NCBI GenBank assembly: GCA_031841125.1
Contig: CM063109.1
Span: 68,826,914 to 68,890,913 of the forward strand
Direction of reading: 5' to 3'
DNA: 64,000 nt
Source: Acanthococcus lagerstroemiae
Taxonomy: Eukaryota > Arthropoda > Insecta > Hemiptera > Eriococcidae
Part shown: positions 1 through 13,500 of the stretch, piece by piece
How positions within the stretch are numbered: the first letter of the stretch is position 1
Layout: each line of letters starts with the position of its first letter
Position numbers and translations under genes: made by a program
Notes under the pieces: model-generated
Database searches by the model: none
What the model saw: the letters and a program-made list of their open reading frames with translations, nothing else
Told to the model about the DNA's origin: nothing

Positions 1-1117
1 AAGTTATAAAGAGTCTCAATAAGTTTGCACGAGTCTCAACATCCCAACAGGTTTTAAATTAGTCTTCGAAGGGAATCCTAATTAGATTTAAATGAGTTTC
101 TTGTGATTTACAGTTTTAAGGCAGTTGAATGAGTCTTACTTTTAATCTTGAAGGAGCTTGAAGGAGTTTTAACTAGTCTTATTATAAAATAGTAACTTAT
201 TCCAAATGAACTTGAACAGAGTCTGAATGAATATGCAAATCTAAGTAAGTCTTAAAAAGGTCTAAATAAGTCAATGGTGGATTCAGGAAACACTTCTCGT
301 AAGGATAACTCATAATGTGCCAAAACTGAATTGCGTTTACGTCCAGCCGTCCCTCCTCTGAGTATTTGGATCATTTTTATATCCGATGATGGCAACTGAG
401 TGAGCAGAAGAGCGAGGAATGCTCACACTTTTGAATTATGTTGTTATTATTTGATTGTACTTCCTGATGTAGAAAATAAAAATACCTTTGAATGATTTTT
501 CCAAATCACGAGATTTCTAACTGGGTGACAGTTTTTGGAATTTGTTGAATATTTATCTCAACATCATTCAATTTTTTTCTTTCAGGCGCAGTCCTCAGGA
601 CTAAGTAAACTTGTTTAAGCCTCTTAGCATTTTCATATTCGACAATTTAAAACGGTTTAAAACTCGTTTACGTTATTATGACTCTTCTAGACTTCTGAAA
701 GGCTCTTTAGCACGTGATAAAGATCTTTCCATTCCTATTTAGAACATGAATAAGGCTCTAACACTCACGAAGGCTTACTTAAAGCTCTGTAATTTTCTTT
801 TCTAATCTGTTTAACTCTCCCAGACTTTTTTAATATTCATTAAAATTCTTCCGAACTTGTTTGAAACTCGCTAAAACTGTTCAAGACTCGTGACTCTTCC
901 AAACTTGATTCGGCTCTTCAAAATACTTTTTAGAATTACTAAAATTCTTTAAGATTCTCCAAGAACCGTTTAAGACTTTCCGGGTTGTTTAACATTTGCT
1001 AAGACGTTTCAAGAATCATTCGCGACATGTAGACTCTTTCAAATTTATTCAAGATTCTTCAAAATGAGTGTCGGATTTAGGTAAAGTGCGTCTTTAGACA
1101 CATTATTGGAAAACATA
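1..1117. repeat. Degenerate ~11-bp repeat tract, two orientations
   Basis: Positions 1-290 are built from loose variants of GAGTCTTAAA / AAGTCT at roughly 10-13 bp spacing. From about 590 to 1070 the same motif appears as its reverse complement (GACTCTTC, AAGACTCTT). No coding potential is seen. Confidence 0.5.
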
Positions 1118-1513
1118 TTAAACCCTTTTCACCCTTTTGGTCCCTAGAACGGGGACATTTTTTAAAAACCAAATCTGTATTGAAACTTGTTCGGTAGGCC
1201 TCTAAGAATACAAAACTCGCCAGAATACATTTTTTGAACCCCCAGCTCCCCGCCCCCAGTAGATGGGACAGTATGTCCCAGTGGAATTACTCGATGAGAT
1301 GTGTTGTTCCGCTGGTACTGAAAAACACGACGAACCCACAAACACAGTGGTTGATAGCCACTTTGCGGCGCGCTCTAGCGGAAAAGTAAGGCTAAGATGT
1401 TGTTCAGCAGCTCAGATACTCCCAGTGCGATAATTTAAATGGATTTAAACGCTGCTAGTGATCCCAGCAGGATTTTTTGAAAATGTTGGGACATTTTGTC
1501 CCTTTGGGATTAA
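1118..1513. mobile_element. Candidate piggyBac-like MITE (TTAA flanks)
   Basis: About 396 bp bounded by TTAA at 1118-1121 and 1510-1513. The ends read ACCCTTTTCACCC and, in reverse complement, TCCCAAAGGGACAAAATG. GGGACA/TGTCCC inverted pairs occur near the ends and internally (about 1264 and 1490). The terminal match is loose, so the class is inferred from TTAA and the GGGACA pattern. No transposase ORF. Confidence 0.45.
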
Positions 1514-3155
1514 AAGGATTATAGAATGCTGTTTTTCATTTCTTTTTTTTTTTTTAACTTTATTTTCATCTTTCTTTCTTATTGCATCATTTTTTGCCTA
1601 CATTTCGGGGCAGTCGCATCATTTTGCCCCTCAGTAAATCCAACCCTCTGAAAATGAATAAGTGTTAACAATTGTGAAAATAATTGATTGTCTGCTTCTT
1701 TTTCTGTCTACCTGACTTATGACATATCTCGCGAGCAAGTCGGTTGTTTCTCGGTTCGACTGACTTACTAATTGTTTCTGTATCTGGCTGAATCTTAAGG
1801 TAACAGACTTGATTTCAGATTGCTATTTGCTTTTGATTTCGAGGGGGTGAATGCCTGGTTTTCCGTATGATTATAGAGAGCCAATTACTAAATGTTTGTT
1901 CACAGATTATTCAAATTTATTATATTATCTTACTGGTCCACGTAGCCTTTTCAATTGAAGTACATATTTCGCTTTGGAAGAAATATTTGCCCCCACTACC
2001 CTTGGACCCAAAACCCATGTACTTACATTTGGGTGTCTTAAAGCGCACATTTAATAATCTAGCGTTCCATATTTTTATTTGTTTCAGGTGAGTGTTGATT
2101 CCTTGATAACATCTTCATTAAGGTTGAGAAACTAACAATGTATTTGTAAATACCAGCAATGTAAGTACCTTCTTCGAGCATTTTTAATTATAATATTTCG
2201 CTCTGAGAGGGGCAATTGTCCCCTTTGCTCTCTTCGTGTATCCGCGTCAGGAATGAGCCCTAATGAAACAGAATAGAGTCTAAATATTTCGTAACAGAGA
2301 CTGAATGAGTTCTGTGAATGTCTTGTACGCAGTCTTGAAAAAACTAAATGCGTTTACACGGTGTCAGATTGATATAAAATGGTCCAAGTAAGTCCAAAAA
2401 AAGTCGTAATGAACGTAAAAATGTATGATAAATTCTGGATGAATTTTGATTCAGTCTGGATGAGTCTCGAAAGAAGTCAGAAGGAGTTTTAACATACCTT
2501 ACCTGAGTCAGAATGAGTTTGAATGAGTCTCACGAATCATGACATGGTTCGAATGTAACGTAAATAAGTCAGAATTAGTCTTGTCAGATTCCGAATGAGT
2601 TTTGATGGAATCTGAAGAATCTTAACGTGTCTTCAGAAAGTCTGATTGAGTTGATATTATGAATCTTAATGTGTATCCTCAAGGAGTCTGATTGAGTCGC
2701 AACTGAGACTGAACGAGTTTTGGCAAGTCCTACATAGTTAAGTACCATGTATTTATTTATTTTTATTTTTTAATAGAAATTCTCTATACAAGTTTTTTTA
2801 ACATGTTTTTTCAAAAAAAAAAAAAAAAAAAAAGTTTCTGCCCCGTTTTTTTTCAAGAAGGTGAACACTTGATTGAACTAAAATTGTTTAGATAATTTCT
2901 TGAAAGGGCTTGAATAAGTCTTAACGGAGTCATAATGCAAGTCTGAATGTGGATTAGGTTTCCTAAAACATCAAGTCATAACTTCATCAGACTGAGGCCT
3001 AACAAATTCTGAACGAATATTTAAGTCTAAAGAAATTTCAAAAGAGTCAGAACGAGTATAAGCGAAACTTGTAGGGTCTGGGTGTGTTTAAAAAAAAATT
3101 TTAAATACCGTAAGTAGAGAGAGTTATCAAAAAAGCTAAATGAGTTTAATTGGAG

Positions 3156-3192
<37 letters not shown>

Positions 3193-4448
3193 AACACTGT
3201 TCAACTCTTTCTGGCGAATTGTTACTTGTTTCTTTTTTCTTCCTAAATTATGTTAACTTAGTCATCACCTTCCCTTAAACAAAATTGGTGATCGTCGTCA
3301 TTAATTGTAGGTAGATTCCCAGAAAATAATGCCTGCAATTCCTCTGTTACAAATACGCTGATGTACTGAAAGTTGCTCACATGCGTATTTTGAAGGGACA
3401 AAATTTAGGAACAATATTTGGATAATACGGAGGGACGTAGTGGACCAGAAAAATTAAATATTTTTCAAATTTCTTCTTACTTTTTGCTGCGTTTGTTACG
3501 GGTTTCACTAAAGATTATAAATAAAATAGCTCTAACACGTATTTTTGGCCCAACTCGTGGTTTACCTAAAGCTTGTGAAAAATATTACGTGAATATCTCT
3601 CTGAACCACTTTAAAATTCCCGTATTATGTAATAAACGGCCTTTTTCTAAAGAACAAGAAAACCACTTCAACTATCGAACATTATTTAAATTACTACTGC
3701 ACCTACTTTGCGAGCCATTTTCAATTTACGAGGTATGTAGTATCGATTTTAGGTATACCGTATGACAGCCGCATTCTAAGGCATTTGACTGAACTTTTAC
3801 TGCTCAAAACTGACCTATCTGACGGTAGATGGCGTTAGTAATCACATTTAGGTGTTGGAATCCAGAGAACAGAGAAATCGAATAATTGAAGAGTCAGATA
3901 TCAAACATTCGAAATTTTAAAATTCGTAATCAAATATGTCTGGATTGAAATGAAATGAAATTGACATGGCCATAGTTATTGAATTAAATAATTCTACTTA
4001 ATTTATTCAACCTAGAATCCATTGTTTTTCTAATCATCTTCTTGAATCAGAGAGATTCAAATTGATACAATTCATAAAATTATTTTCAGTATGCGCAAAA
4101 TTTTCTGCAACAAAATACTTTAAAAGTAGCTAGGTTGAGCTTTTCAGTCGTACATGTGCTTAAATATCAGTTTTAAAATAATGTAACCATTATTATTTTT
4201 ATTATCATGATAAAGCAGGTATTAGATTTTAAAGGCCTTAAGTTTACTAAATATTTTCCAGCATGAGAAGTGTACCAAATTAACAATGGGCCTTTTCTTG
4301 GATTATTTCCTTTTTATTACTTAGGTGTAAAAATCGCATCCATGCTGGCCAAGCCTACATTCTCATTCAAACGTGGATAATTTATTCATCTCATCATTAG
4401 ATGTAGATATAGTATGTCGAGAAGGAACAATAAATAATAAATACTCAC
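1514..4448. other. Noncoding: more degenerate repeats, microsatellite, no exon found
   Basis: 2270-2740 and 2880-3080 repeat the AAGTCTGAATGAGT theme seen at the left edge. A 21-base poly-A lies at 2813-2833 and a (TC)n run at 3159-3190. A 115-codon open frame near 3418 has no recognisable features. The remaining Cad99C exons (membrane span, tail) could lie here but I found none with convincing splice sites. Confidence 0.6.
3159..3190 (+). repeat. (TC)n microsatellite
   Basis: 16 uninterrupted TC units. Confidence 0.95.
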
Positions 4449-4517
4449 TGACTCAGGACTTCATTATCTATAATCGAATTCATCAATGTGTCAACAGCAT
4501 ATAAATATAAATCAGTC
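4449..4517 (-). CDS. Cad99C: Cad99C exon v (last visible): membrane-adjacent domain, part 3
   Basis: 69 bp, acceptor TTTGTTACAG, donor GTGAGT, phase 2 on both sides. Reads ATDLYLYAVDTLMNSIIDNE then VLSQ, like the DLTVYAIDP stretch of protocadherin-15. The donor shows that more coding follows downstream, presumably the membrane span and tail. Confidence 0.85.
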
Positions 4518-7500
4518 CTGTAACAAAAAATAGACATTTAATAGAAATGGAAGACTACAAGGCAGAAATCGTATTAATTCATCTACACAAATGGTTGCGA
4601 ACATGACTTGGTGGGTCAAACTTACGCTATCACATTTTGGGTATCCTTTTCATAGTGAGGCTCCAATTTGCGTATCTTAACGTCTAATCCGCTGACACTC
4701 GATAAAATTCTGCAAATAAATTTGTACATATTATTGAAAAATGTGGTGAGATAATTTTTGAGCTGATGTTGCTTACAGAGAAAATGTTATTCAAGTACGA
4801 TGAATGGAATGGAAGAGATCATGACATTCTTTGAAAATATTCTTAATCAATTTTGGTTTAGTTTTCATAATTCTGACTAAAATATAAAAAAGTTTCAGTT
4901 GAAACCTAAAACTAAAGAAAGTCTTCACTTTTCCAATTTGGCCGGGTCCGATTTTTCAGACAATGTTAGGAGAAGAAACATCGCCACCCAACCTTAATTG
5001 TCCTCCTCTGTGATAAAATAGCGTTAGTTTGGCGCAAAATATCATCCCTCCTTCTCCCCACGAAATTGATTTCATAAAATGTAGATAAATATTCGTAACT
5101 CATAAGCATATCTTCAGGTGTAGTGGAACAGAGAAGCAAGAGGCGACTACAGGGGTGGACTGAGTAGGACCCCCCCCCCCTACTAATCCTAGGTATTTTT
5201 TGACCAATTTGACCCATTTAGTTGGTATTGTGAACCAGTTGTTGGCAAATTAAGAAAGTCATCGATTCGTTTAACTTTTTTTTTCTGGTTAAGCTTTTTT
5301 TTCCCCATTCGGGTTCAACCCATTTTGTCGGGATTTTAAAAGTTATTCGGCTCTATTTTTTTCTTATTTTTTCCCCTTGCGCAGAAATTGTTAGCACTGA
5401 GCTGGCATATTGACTTGTTTCCACCCTCCGCCATGCCAGCAAAGCTCATTCCGCCCTTGGGTGGCTACCTACCCTACAGAACGAGAAATACAGTGGAGAT
5501 TCTATAAGTCGACCGTTGTCATACATTAAACTCTACAACTCGAAACATGCCTTGGAAAAGTTTCTATAAGTCGACCGTTGTCGTAAAATTAAACTGTATA
5601 ACTAAAAAATGATGTCAAAAATAAGCAGGTATATATATATCTTTGCTTCATGTTAACGCAGGACTGTATGAGGAAGAGGAAAAAAACTTTTTAACTCGAA
5701 AATTAAAAAATACATTGATCTCTAATTCGAAACTATTCAACTTAAAAAACTGTATAGGACGAAATTAAATTGCTTTCCCTTCAGTTTCGACTTATGGAGG
5801 TTCCACTGTAATAGACATTCATGACAGTGTAGAAGACTTTTCTTTGGCGCTTTTTGATCTCACGAATGAATGATACTGAGGAAAATCCGAATCCTAAGAG
5901 TTGTCTAAATGTCGAAATAAAAAGTGATGTTTTGCGAATCAGTCTGTAAGAACACTTGCTTCCCTCTCCCTCCTCGAGGATGAGAACGTCTCACTACATT
6001 TGGTGATCACCATAGAGTTGGAAAATGCTGAGTTATTTTTTTCCAAAGAAAATTATCTCTTGAAAAGATTCGTGCCTGCTTCACATCATCTAAAAACTTA
6101 TCTTTTTAACCCTGTTTTTTGAAACTTATGAGAATATTCTAGAAAATGCGCGTACAATTTTGCCAACTGAATTAGATTTTCCCTGTTGATATTTCCTTCC
6201 TGTATTTCACGTTCACTTTAGAGAAGTGAAAATATCTTTTGGGGAAAGATGTACTGAAAATTTTGATAGTTTGCTAAATCCCTAAAAGGGGAGGAGGAGC
6301 AAGAAAAGGAAGTCCAGCAGTCATAGAAATAGAAAAAAAGTGTTTCCTTAGAGAGAATATGCAGTTAAAAGGGAGAAGTATATGAAATTATTAAAATAAA
6401 ATAAATCCTCTGTTCTGCTCCAAATCCTAATATGAATCACTGTTAGTTACCGTCGAAATGAATGTTTAATTATGGTTATATATGTTTAATAACTTCGTTA
6501 AAAACGTCTTAGAAGGGTCAGAGCAAGTTCAGGGACTTCCTGACTCACCATTATATGTGTCACAAATCTGTACTGATTTCGACTTATGACCAGAAAATTG
6601 CTTTTCGTCAGAAGGTCATTGAGTTCTAGCGTCAATTCTCTGATACATGCTCGAGCTTGTCATTGAAAGAGTTATTTCAACTTGGACAATACTCAAAGCA
6701 TTCACCCTTAACATCTTCAATACTCCAGGTTTCACCGCCATCATCTAACCTCATGGACGGGAAGGTGCATAGGTTGAGACGTTGATCTGAGGGTGATTGG
6801 TGTCACTATATTGTCGAAACTGCTACGAAAAATACTGAAATTTTGATGTTTTTTCTCAGCCTGAGTAAAAGCGAGATAATGTGAAAGATTATATTAAAAC
6901 CTTATTCAGGACGTTCCAGGAACAGTTACAGTGGCAGGGTGCTTTTTTTGTGAAAGTAAACGGTCTACAAATTATTTGCCTGTGAATTTTCTGTAAGATT
7001 GATGTAAACAAAACTGAACGCGAAAATTTGGAATTTGGCGTAATGTTTTCAATATGGCGGCAGGAGCAAGCGTCCTAGGCTTCGAAATTCTTTAATATGT
7101 TCATTAGAATGATTCGAATAAGTATGTACCAAATTTCATTTTTGAATATTTCCCAGACAGACAGAAGTTTTATTTGCATGGACTATATATAGACCAGTAC
7201 GTTAGTTCCACACCTTATGGAATTTCAGAATTAGAGCGCGCTTGTATCGACCCTATAAAAAAACTAATAATTCCATCCCAAAAGGTTTCTAAAACCAACA
7301 GGAGATGGCAGTGCTGGACGTTTTCCCTTCGAGCTTTACGTGTATTACAAGTGTACATGCGACTAAACAGAAACTTACTGCGTTACATTTGTCATATTCT
7401 CTTCTATTTCCTCCGGTTTCCGATCAACTGTCATGATAATCTTATCTAAATCACTGATTATAAAAACCTAAAAAAGAATAAAATCGAATGGGTAAATCCA

Positions 7501-10500
7501 CGTTAGTCTCGTGCACAAGAATGGCATTAACTGTTGATGTCCATACCACCGATGATTTTTTTTTTTTTAATAGGTGTAATCATCCCTAACTTACGAAAAC
7601 GTTCGTAATCGTCGATCTGCCATCTATCGCACCGGCCCTGTCGGTAGCCTTGACATCGAATCCGAAAACGTGTCCCAAATTGTACAGAAAGTTGAAAGCC
7701 GTCTTAATTTGCCCGGTCATTGGGTCTATCATAAATTTATTTGTGTCATCGTCGGTTCTACTCAAGATCTGGTACCTGATATCGGCGTTCAGACCAGCGT
7801 CATCATCCTCAGCCTAAATTAATCACTCCATGAACGAAATATAATTTATTGTGATCTACCCTACACAAGACTTAGATCACTTACCTGTATCTTAGTGACT
7901 GTATAACCATAAGGAACTGTGTTAGGAATAGCTGCTACGAGTGGTCTGCCATTGGTTTTGAATTTAGGAGAATTGTCGTTTTCATCGAGCACATGAACGA
8001 TTACCTTGACTTCATTGGGAGCTATGCAACAATATCAACAGTTTGAAATACGTATTCCTGGTAGCATAAACGTATAGCCGACCTCTAGTAGTGGTGAAGG
8101 GGGGAAGCTCAAGTATCAGAATAATGCTGAAAATTCTTTCGCATGTGCGTATAATTTTCCAGTCTTTAGGGAGTTTTCAGTGGATTTGGAGGCTAAGTTC
8201 TTCCAAGCATCCAATATTAGCGCCTGTGCCTGCGGTAGTCCATACGGTCGTGTTTTGTGTCGTACTTACCTAGATCAACAAAAGCGTCTGACTGCATCGG
8301 GTAGATCATCTGAACGCTCTTTCCTCTCTTCGACAACCGATCAACCCGGATTTTGGCTTTCAGCATTGGAGTAGCCTCTCGATCCGGACTCCGGATTAAG
8401 TGGACGCTGCCGTTGGACAAGTTTACACTGAAATACGAACTCTGTTCGTCCGGGATCAATGTGAATCGTAGGCTTCCGAACCTCTTATTACTGTATTCGG
8501 AGCTCACATTCAACGCCAGAAGATTCACTGGTATGGCACAATTTTCTTCCACCTACGAACAAAGCAAAATATGTTGAGGAGTGAATAGACAACCCCGTGG
8601 GGATGGTAGGGAACCCATAGAACGCGAACGTCTTACCTCCATTTCGTAATACCTATGAGCAAATATTGGACTAGATAATTCTTCGACGGGTTCCTGCATG
8701 TCCACAACATCGACAATGACTAGAGCTGTGGACGTGAGACTCGGTTTGCCGAGGTCGGATGCCAGCACCGTGATGTTGTGCACCGGGTCCTCTTCGTAAT
8801 CTAACGAGTTCAACGTCGTGATAATGCCTTCCTTGGAGTCGATGCTGAACAGCTCTCTTTGGTTGCGCTTCCGCGGAATGTGGAACAGCACGAGGCCATT
8901 TCCGTTGGCTTGCAAGTCCGAGTCGTTGGCGTACACCCGCGCTATAGGCACGCCGGAGCCGTTGTTCTCGAGCACGGACGCGTAATACACAGGTATGAGG
9001 ATATCTTTGCGGCTTATGATCTTCTTCGAAAATACTTTGTCGTCGAAGTCGCCATTATTAACCTAGATGAAGAGGGAAAGCGAGAATTATAGGTGATTAA
9101 CAAACTGTGAGAAGAGGAGACTGTGTGGTACAGTTTCTCCGTAATAGCATCGAGCGTGTTCTTCAACATTACATAAGCTATTTCACTAAAGTGGTCCTTG
9201 ATTATTCTTATTGGAAAATAAATTCATTTTTTCGATTGGCATGCCCCTACATCGGATTCAGATGTTTAAAAAAAATCTTCCAAGTTCGAGCAAAACCGGT
9301 GAAGTGACCCGTACCTTGAGGGGGTTGAAGTTCTTATGGGAATTAGCCATTATTTCGAGGACGGAGCTCCTTCCCCCATATGTGTCTAAAAATTATTCAC
9401 GTTTTTCTAATTGGGGTTTTTAGAGTCGCTGAATCAATTCCTGGAATCATTTCCCCTATTCTTCTCCCCCATCAGGTTCCACAGAATGTTTATTCTCCAT
9501 TATTTCAATTTTATTCCGGTGTTCACATTGTTTATGTTTGAATGAAGGTTTTTGAGTCGCTGAATTCATTTTTGGAGGTCATCTCCTATTACCCTACCTC
9601 ACTCTTCGAGCTTTAGAACGAACTGATCTTCAATAATTCCAATTTCAAGGTCAGCCCCCTATAGATTTCAAAAAGTGGGTGGAGGGAGGAAAAAACTCAG
9701 CGACTCAATAGGTTGTTATTTGGACATAAATAAGAAGAAAAAATAGAAAAATTGAAGGTCCGCTCCTACAGAGTCTATAGGCATTAGGGGAGAGGGGGAT
9801 TCCAAAAATGAATTTAGTGACCCAAAAAACCTTTGTTCAGGCATAAGTTATGTGAAAATTGGAACAAAATTAAAATAATTGAAAGTCAGCCCTCTACGTA
9901 GCGAAAAGGGAGAGGACTAGCGAAAAAAGCATCCCAGGAATGAATTAAATGATCCTGAAAAACCCAATTTGAAAAAGAGAATTATGTTTAAGCTCATAAT
10001 GCGAGGTTACCATGCTCGATTGAAGCTCAGATTCTGAAAATAAATGTCAAAATTCGTTTCCTCGAGACATGGGTTGACTTTTCGTCGATTTTGCTCTTTT
10101 TTTCAATATTTGGAACCGATCTGGAGGCCTTGAAATCAAGAGTTGAAAAGTTGTAGGGATCACCATACTATTACTCAATGCAAGTTAATGAGTTCCTTAC
10201 TTTTTTTTCAACTTTGCAGACTGTGATGATTACTTAAAGACACCATGACTATTATACAGCCAGTGCCAGATTTACATGAGAGACAAAAAGAGCCTTGACT
10301 TGTGACAGCTCTGCTAGAAGGGAATACCCGCATCTGGAAAATTAGGTCAGGAGGCTGATAATAGAGGGGTAGAGAGAAAAAGTAGCCTGAAAGGAATTCT
10401 GTTACCGGGCTTGGGTTCTCTATTTCTCAATTTTCTCTTCTATTTTTATTTCATTTTCCTCAGATTTACTTTTTACTTTTTTGATTTCTTCAGTTTTTTC

Positions 10501-13500
10501 CCCTTCAGTTCTTGGATTCTTCATGGATCTTGCGACCCATATTTTTGGAACCACTGTTCTACATTACTTTCAGTAACCTCACCTGGATGAGTTTATCATA
10601 GTTGTAAAACACCGGGTAGTTGTCATTCAGATCAGAGACCCTGACATCCACGTCCACAGTAGTGTGCAGCGGTTTCTCGGCTCCATCTTCGGCCATGATC
10701 CGAAACGCATAGAATTCCTGCATCTCCCTATCCAACTCGCCCTCGACAATTAACGATCCATCGGGTAGAATTTTGAACGGAAAATCGGCATTGTTGTCTC
10801 GTTTCTGCATAATCGAGTAACTTATATTGCTGTTGGCTCCGAAGTCTTCATCCACAGCTTGGATTTGACTGAGCACGTGGTTTCGGTAGACGCCCTCTGG
10901 TATAGAAAAGTCGTACCAAGCTTTTTCAAAATGAGGAGCGTGATTGTTCACATCCTTGATGTGAATCTTGACCGAAGTATGGCCTTCTAAACCGCCTTTG
11001 TCGGTGGCTGTGACATTCAAAATGAAGTCCGTCTCCGGAGGAAGCACATTGGCCACACTGACTTCGCCGGTCAGTGGGTGGATGGCGAAATGCGGAGTCG
11101 TGTACTTCTTGGTGACGGTGCCTGACTCAGGAATGTATGTTTCACTGAGTATGCGGTAGGATACGACCGCATTGTCTCCGATGTCTTCGTCATTTGCTCG
11201 CAGGCGGATAAGTAGCGTCCCGACGGCCACTGTTTCAGGAACTATGATTACTGGCGGATCTTTGAAGGGTTCTTTGGTTTCCGAGTTGTTTTTGCCAGGA
11301 GTGCGAATCCGGTTACGTTGCGGAGATACCTCTACTCCTTCCCGGTGATGAATGACCATTTGCACGAATCGGGGTATGTGGTCGTTCGCATCTTGAATGT
11401 GGACGGTAAGTTTTGCTTCGGTGCTCAAGTTACCTGAAACATGTGATAGTGAAATATTTCTTCAAATGAGCTTCCTCAACATTCAGTAAGGCGGGCGCAT
11501 GCTTTAAAATGGGACTGAGGAGCATCGTTACAATAAATCATCAAGGTAGTTACCTCTATCTCTAGCAATCAAACGTAAATAATACATGTTTCGGTACTCG
11601 CGGTCAATTACAGCTCCATCTTTGACACTAATTTTGAACGTTTTCTGGTCGATAGCAAACAAATCGCTACCATTTCCTTTGATATAAACGGCAAAATAAG
11701 CGTTAGTTCCTGCATCAGCATCTTGAATTTTCAACGGCACTTCTAGTTTCACCTCAGTTCCTGGAGCAGAATTTTCTTCTACATTGCCATCGTACCATTG
11801 GCGGTCAAAAACAGGGGGGTTATCGTTCTCATCTTCGACAGTGACATTGACCTGAAATCATGAGTGGTTTTCGGTGAAATCCAAACCGAGAAAATTGAAT
11901 GTTAAAATCAGGGTCGGAACTATAGGTGAGTGATGGTTAACTCTCCTCCTTTTCCTTGAGATTCCAATTCATATTAGATAAAATGATGCTTTTTGGTTTT
12001 GTTCATCTTGCGTCCTCTTATTTGTATTGACAGTTTTTATCTCGGTGTTACAACTAATTTCAGAACCTCTGTCCTAACAAAGAGCTTAGTTACGGTCTTG
12101 GTTGAAATAGAATCAAGTCATCAGCGTTCAGATAGATACATACGTGATACAAACTGCGGATCACCCGTTTCCCGGACTCAGCCAGTATAGTCAATTGGTA
12201 ATTAGCTCGCTCCTCTCGGTCCAGCGGCTGCTGCGTATAAATAGTTCCATCTTGAGAGACAGCGAACTTATTTTGTAGCTCGGGCTGATTGACAATGACG
12301 AATTTCTGATTTCTCAGTGCAGACACGGTATCGATGCTACTGTTGATTCTCCGACCTTGAGCACGTCTGGCCAGCTGACCTACCATAGCTCCGGCTTGGT
12401 TTTCGCGGACCCGGAATGCTAGCGTTATGGGCTCGGTGTTTCTGAAATAGATACAGATTTATATCAGTTCGGGGAGGGAATTACATTCTTAATGGTGATA
12501 CTGCGTTTAGAGGAGTCTCACGATAGGATGTCTTCTATCAGTGTATATTATGGAAGTGAGTCAACCGAGAGTGTACCCCTTGGTTTCCTAGTCACTCGAG
12601 AAGATTACCCTCAGTATGCTGTACAGAGGAATCTGCACAGTTTGAGAGGGATACGTCACGTACCTCATTCCAGGTGTATCCGATTCGGCAACGTGTATGG
12701 TAACATTCGTACTCAAAGACAAAGATTTATCGTTGGTTGCTATTGCTTCGAAGTTGTAAACAGATCTCTCGAATTTATTCATCTCGTCGACGACGCTTAT
12801 AGTACCCGATTTTTCTTCAACGGCAAAAGGAACTGTAAATCGAAAAACGCCACTGTATTATTTGTTTAAAAATTCGTTCAGGGATGGACATCTACGAAGA
12901 ATCTTGCGAAAATTAATTCAAGAGACAGTGGACTCTATTTAATTTAGGGTAAAATTACAATTTTTTGAACTTAAAATATTACAGACTACAGAAACCGAAT
13001 AAAAGTGAAAAGGTTTGTGTATTCAGATGTCAGAAACGCTGTATTCATTTATAAAATTTTTATAGTACGTAATACAAATTCTCCTTCCAAAAGCTTCACT
13101 GAAGGTGCAGAAGCTAAACACCGTCAAGTATATCGAAAATGGAGTTTTTGGAGTCACTGAACTCATTCTTAAAGATCCTACAAATAAAGGTCACCAATAG
13201 ACAGGAACAATGGAACATCAAGACTATTCGGAATAGCTTCAAATATACTGACAGAATTTTTGGAGACGCCCAGTTCGTTTTTAATATTATTCGAACTGTA
13301 ATTTCTGCCAACGAATGTCTACAGGAGCAGAGACGTGAAAACTTCGAACTTATTCAATTTATACCTTCACTTTAATCAATTGTAGAGTTTCTGCTATCAC
13401 TGAATGCATTTTTGAAGTTTTTTCTGCTGAAACACCCATCGATAATGGTCCACGGGAACTGGAGTGCCACTAGAAAAAAACTAGCGGGACACTGCCTCAC

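Noticed and set aside
3300..3355. Membrane-span exon candidate (GIAGIIF after a TAACAG acceptor)
   Set aside because: The frame stops after 14 residues and no donor exists.
3418..3765. 115-codon plus-strand frame
   Set aside because: AT-rich, no recognisable domain, no supporting splice or promoter context.
4330..4410. Next Cad99C exon after 4449 (frame with DEMNKLSTFE)
   Set aside because: An in-frame stop follows at once and no donor is present; phase does not fit.
8353..9092. Plus-strand open frames of 74-77 codons
   Set aside because: Antisense shadows of Cad99C exons p and q.
12492..12869. 125-codon plus-strand frame
   Set aside because: Antisense to Cad99C exon l, which has splice sites and cadherin motifs.
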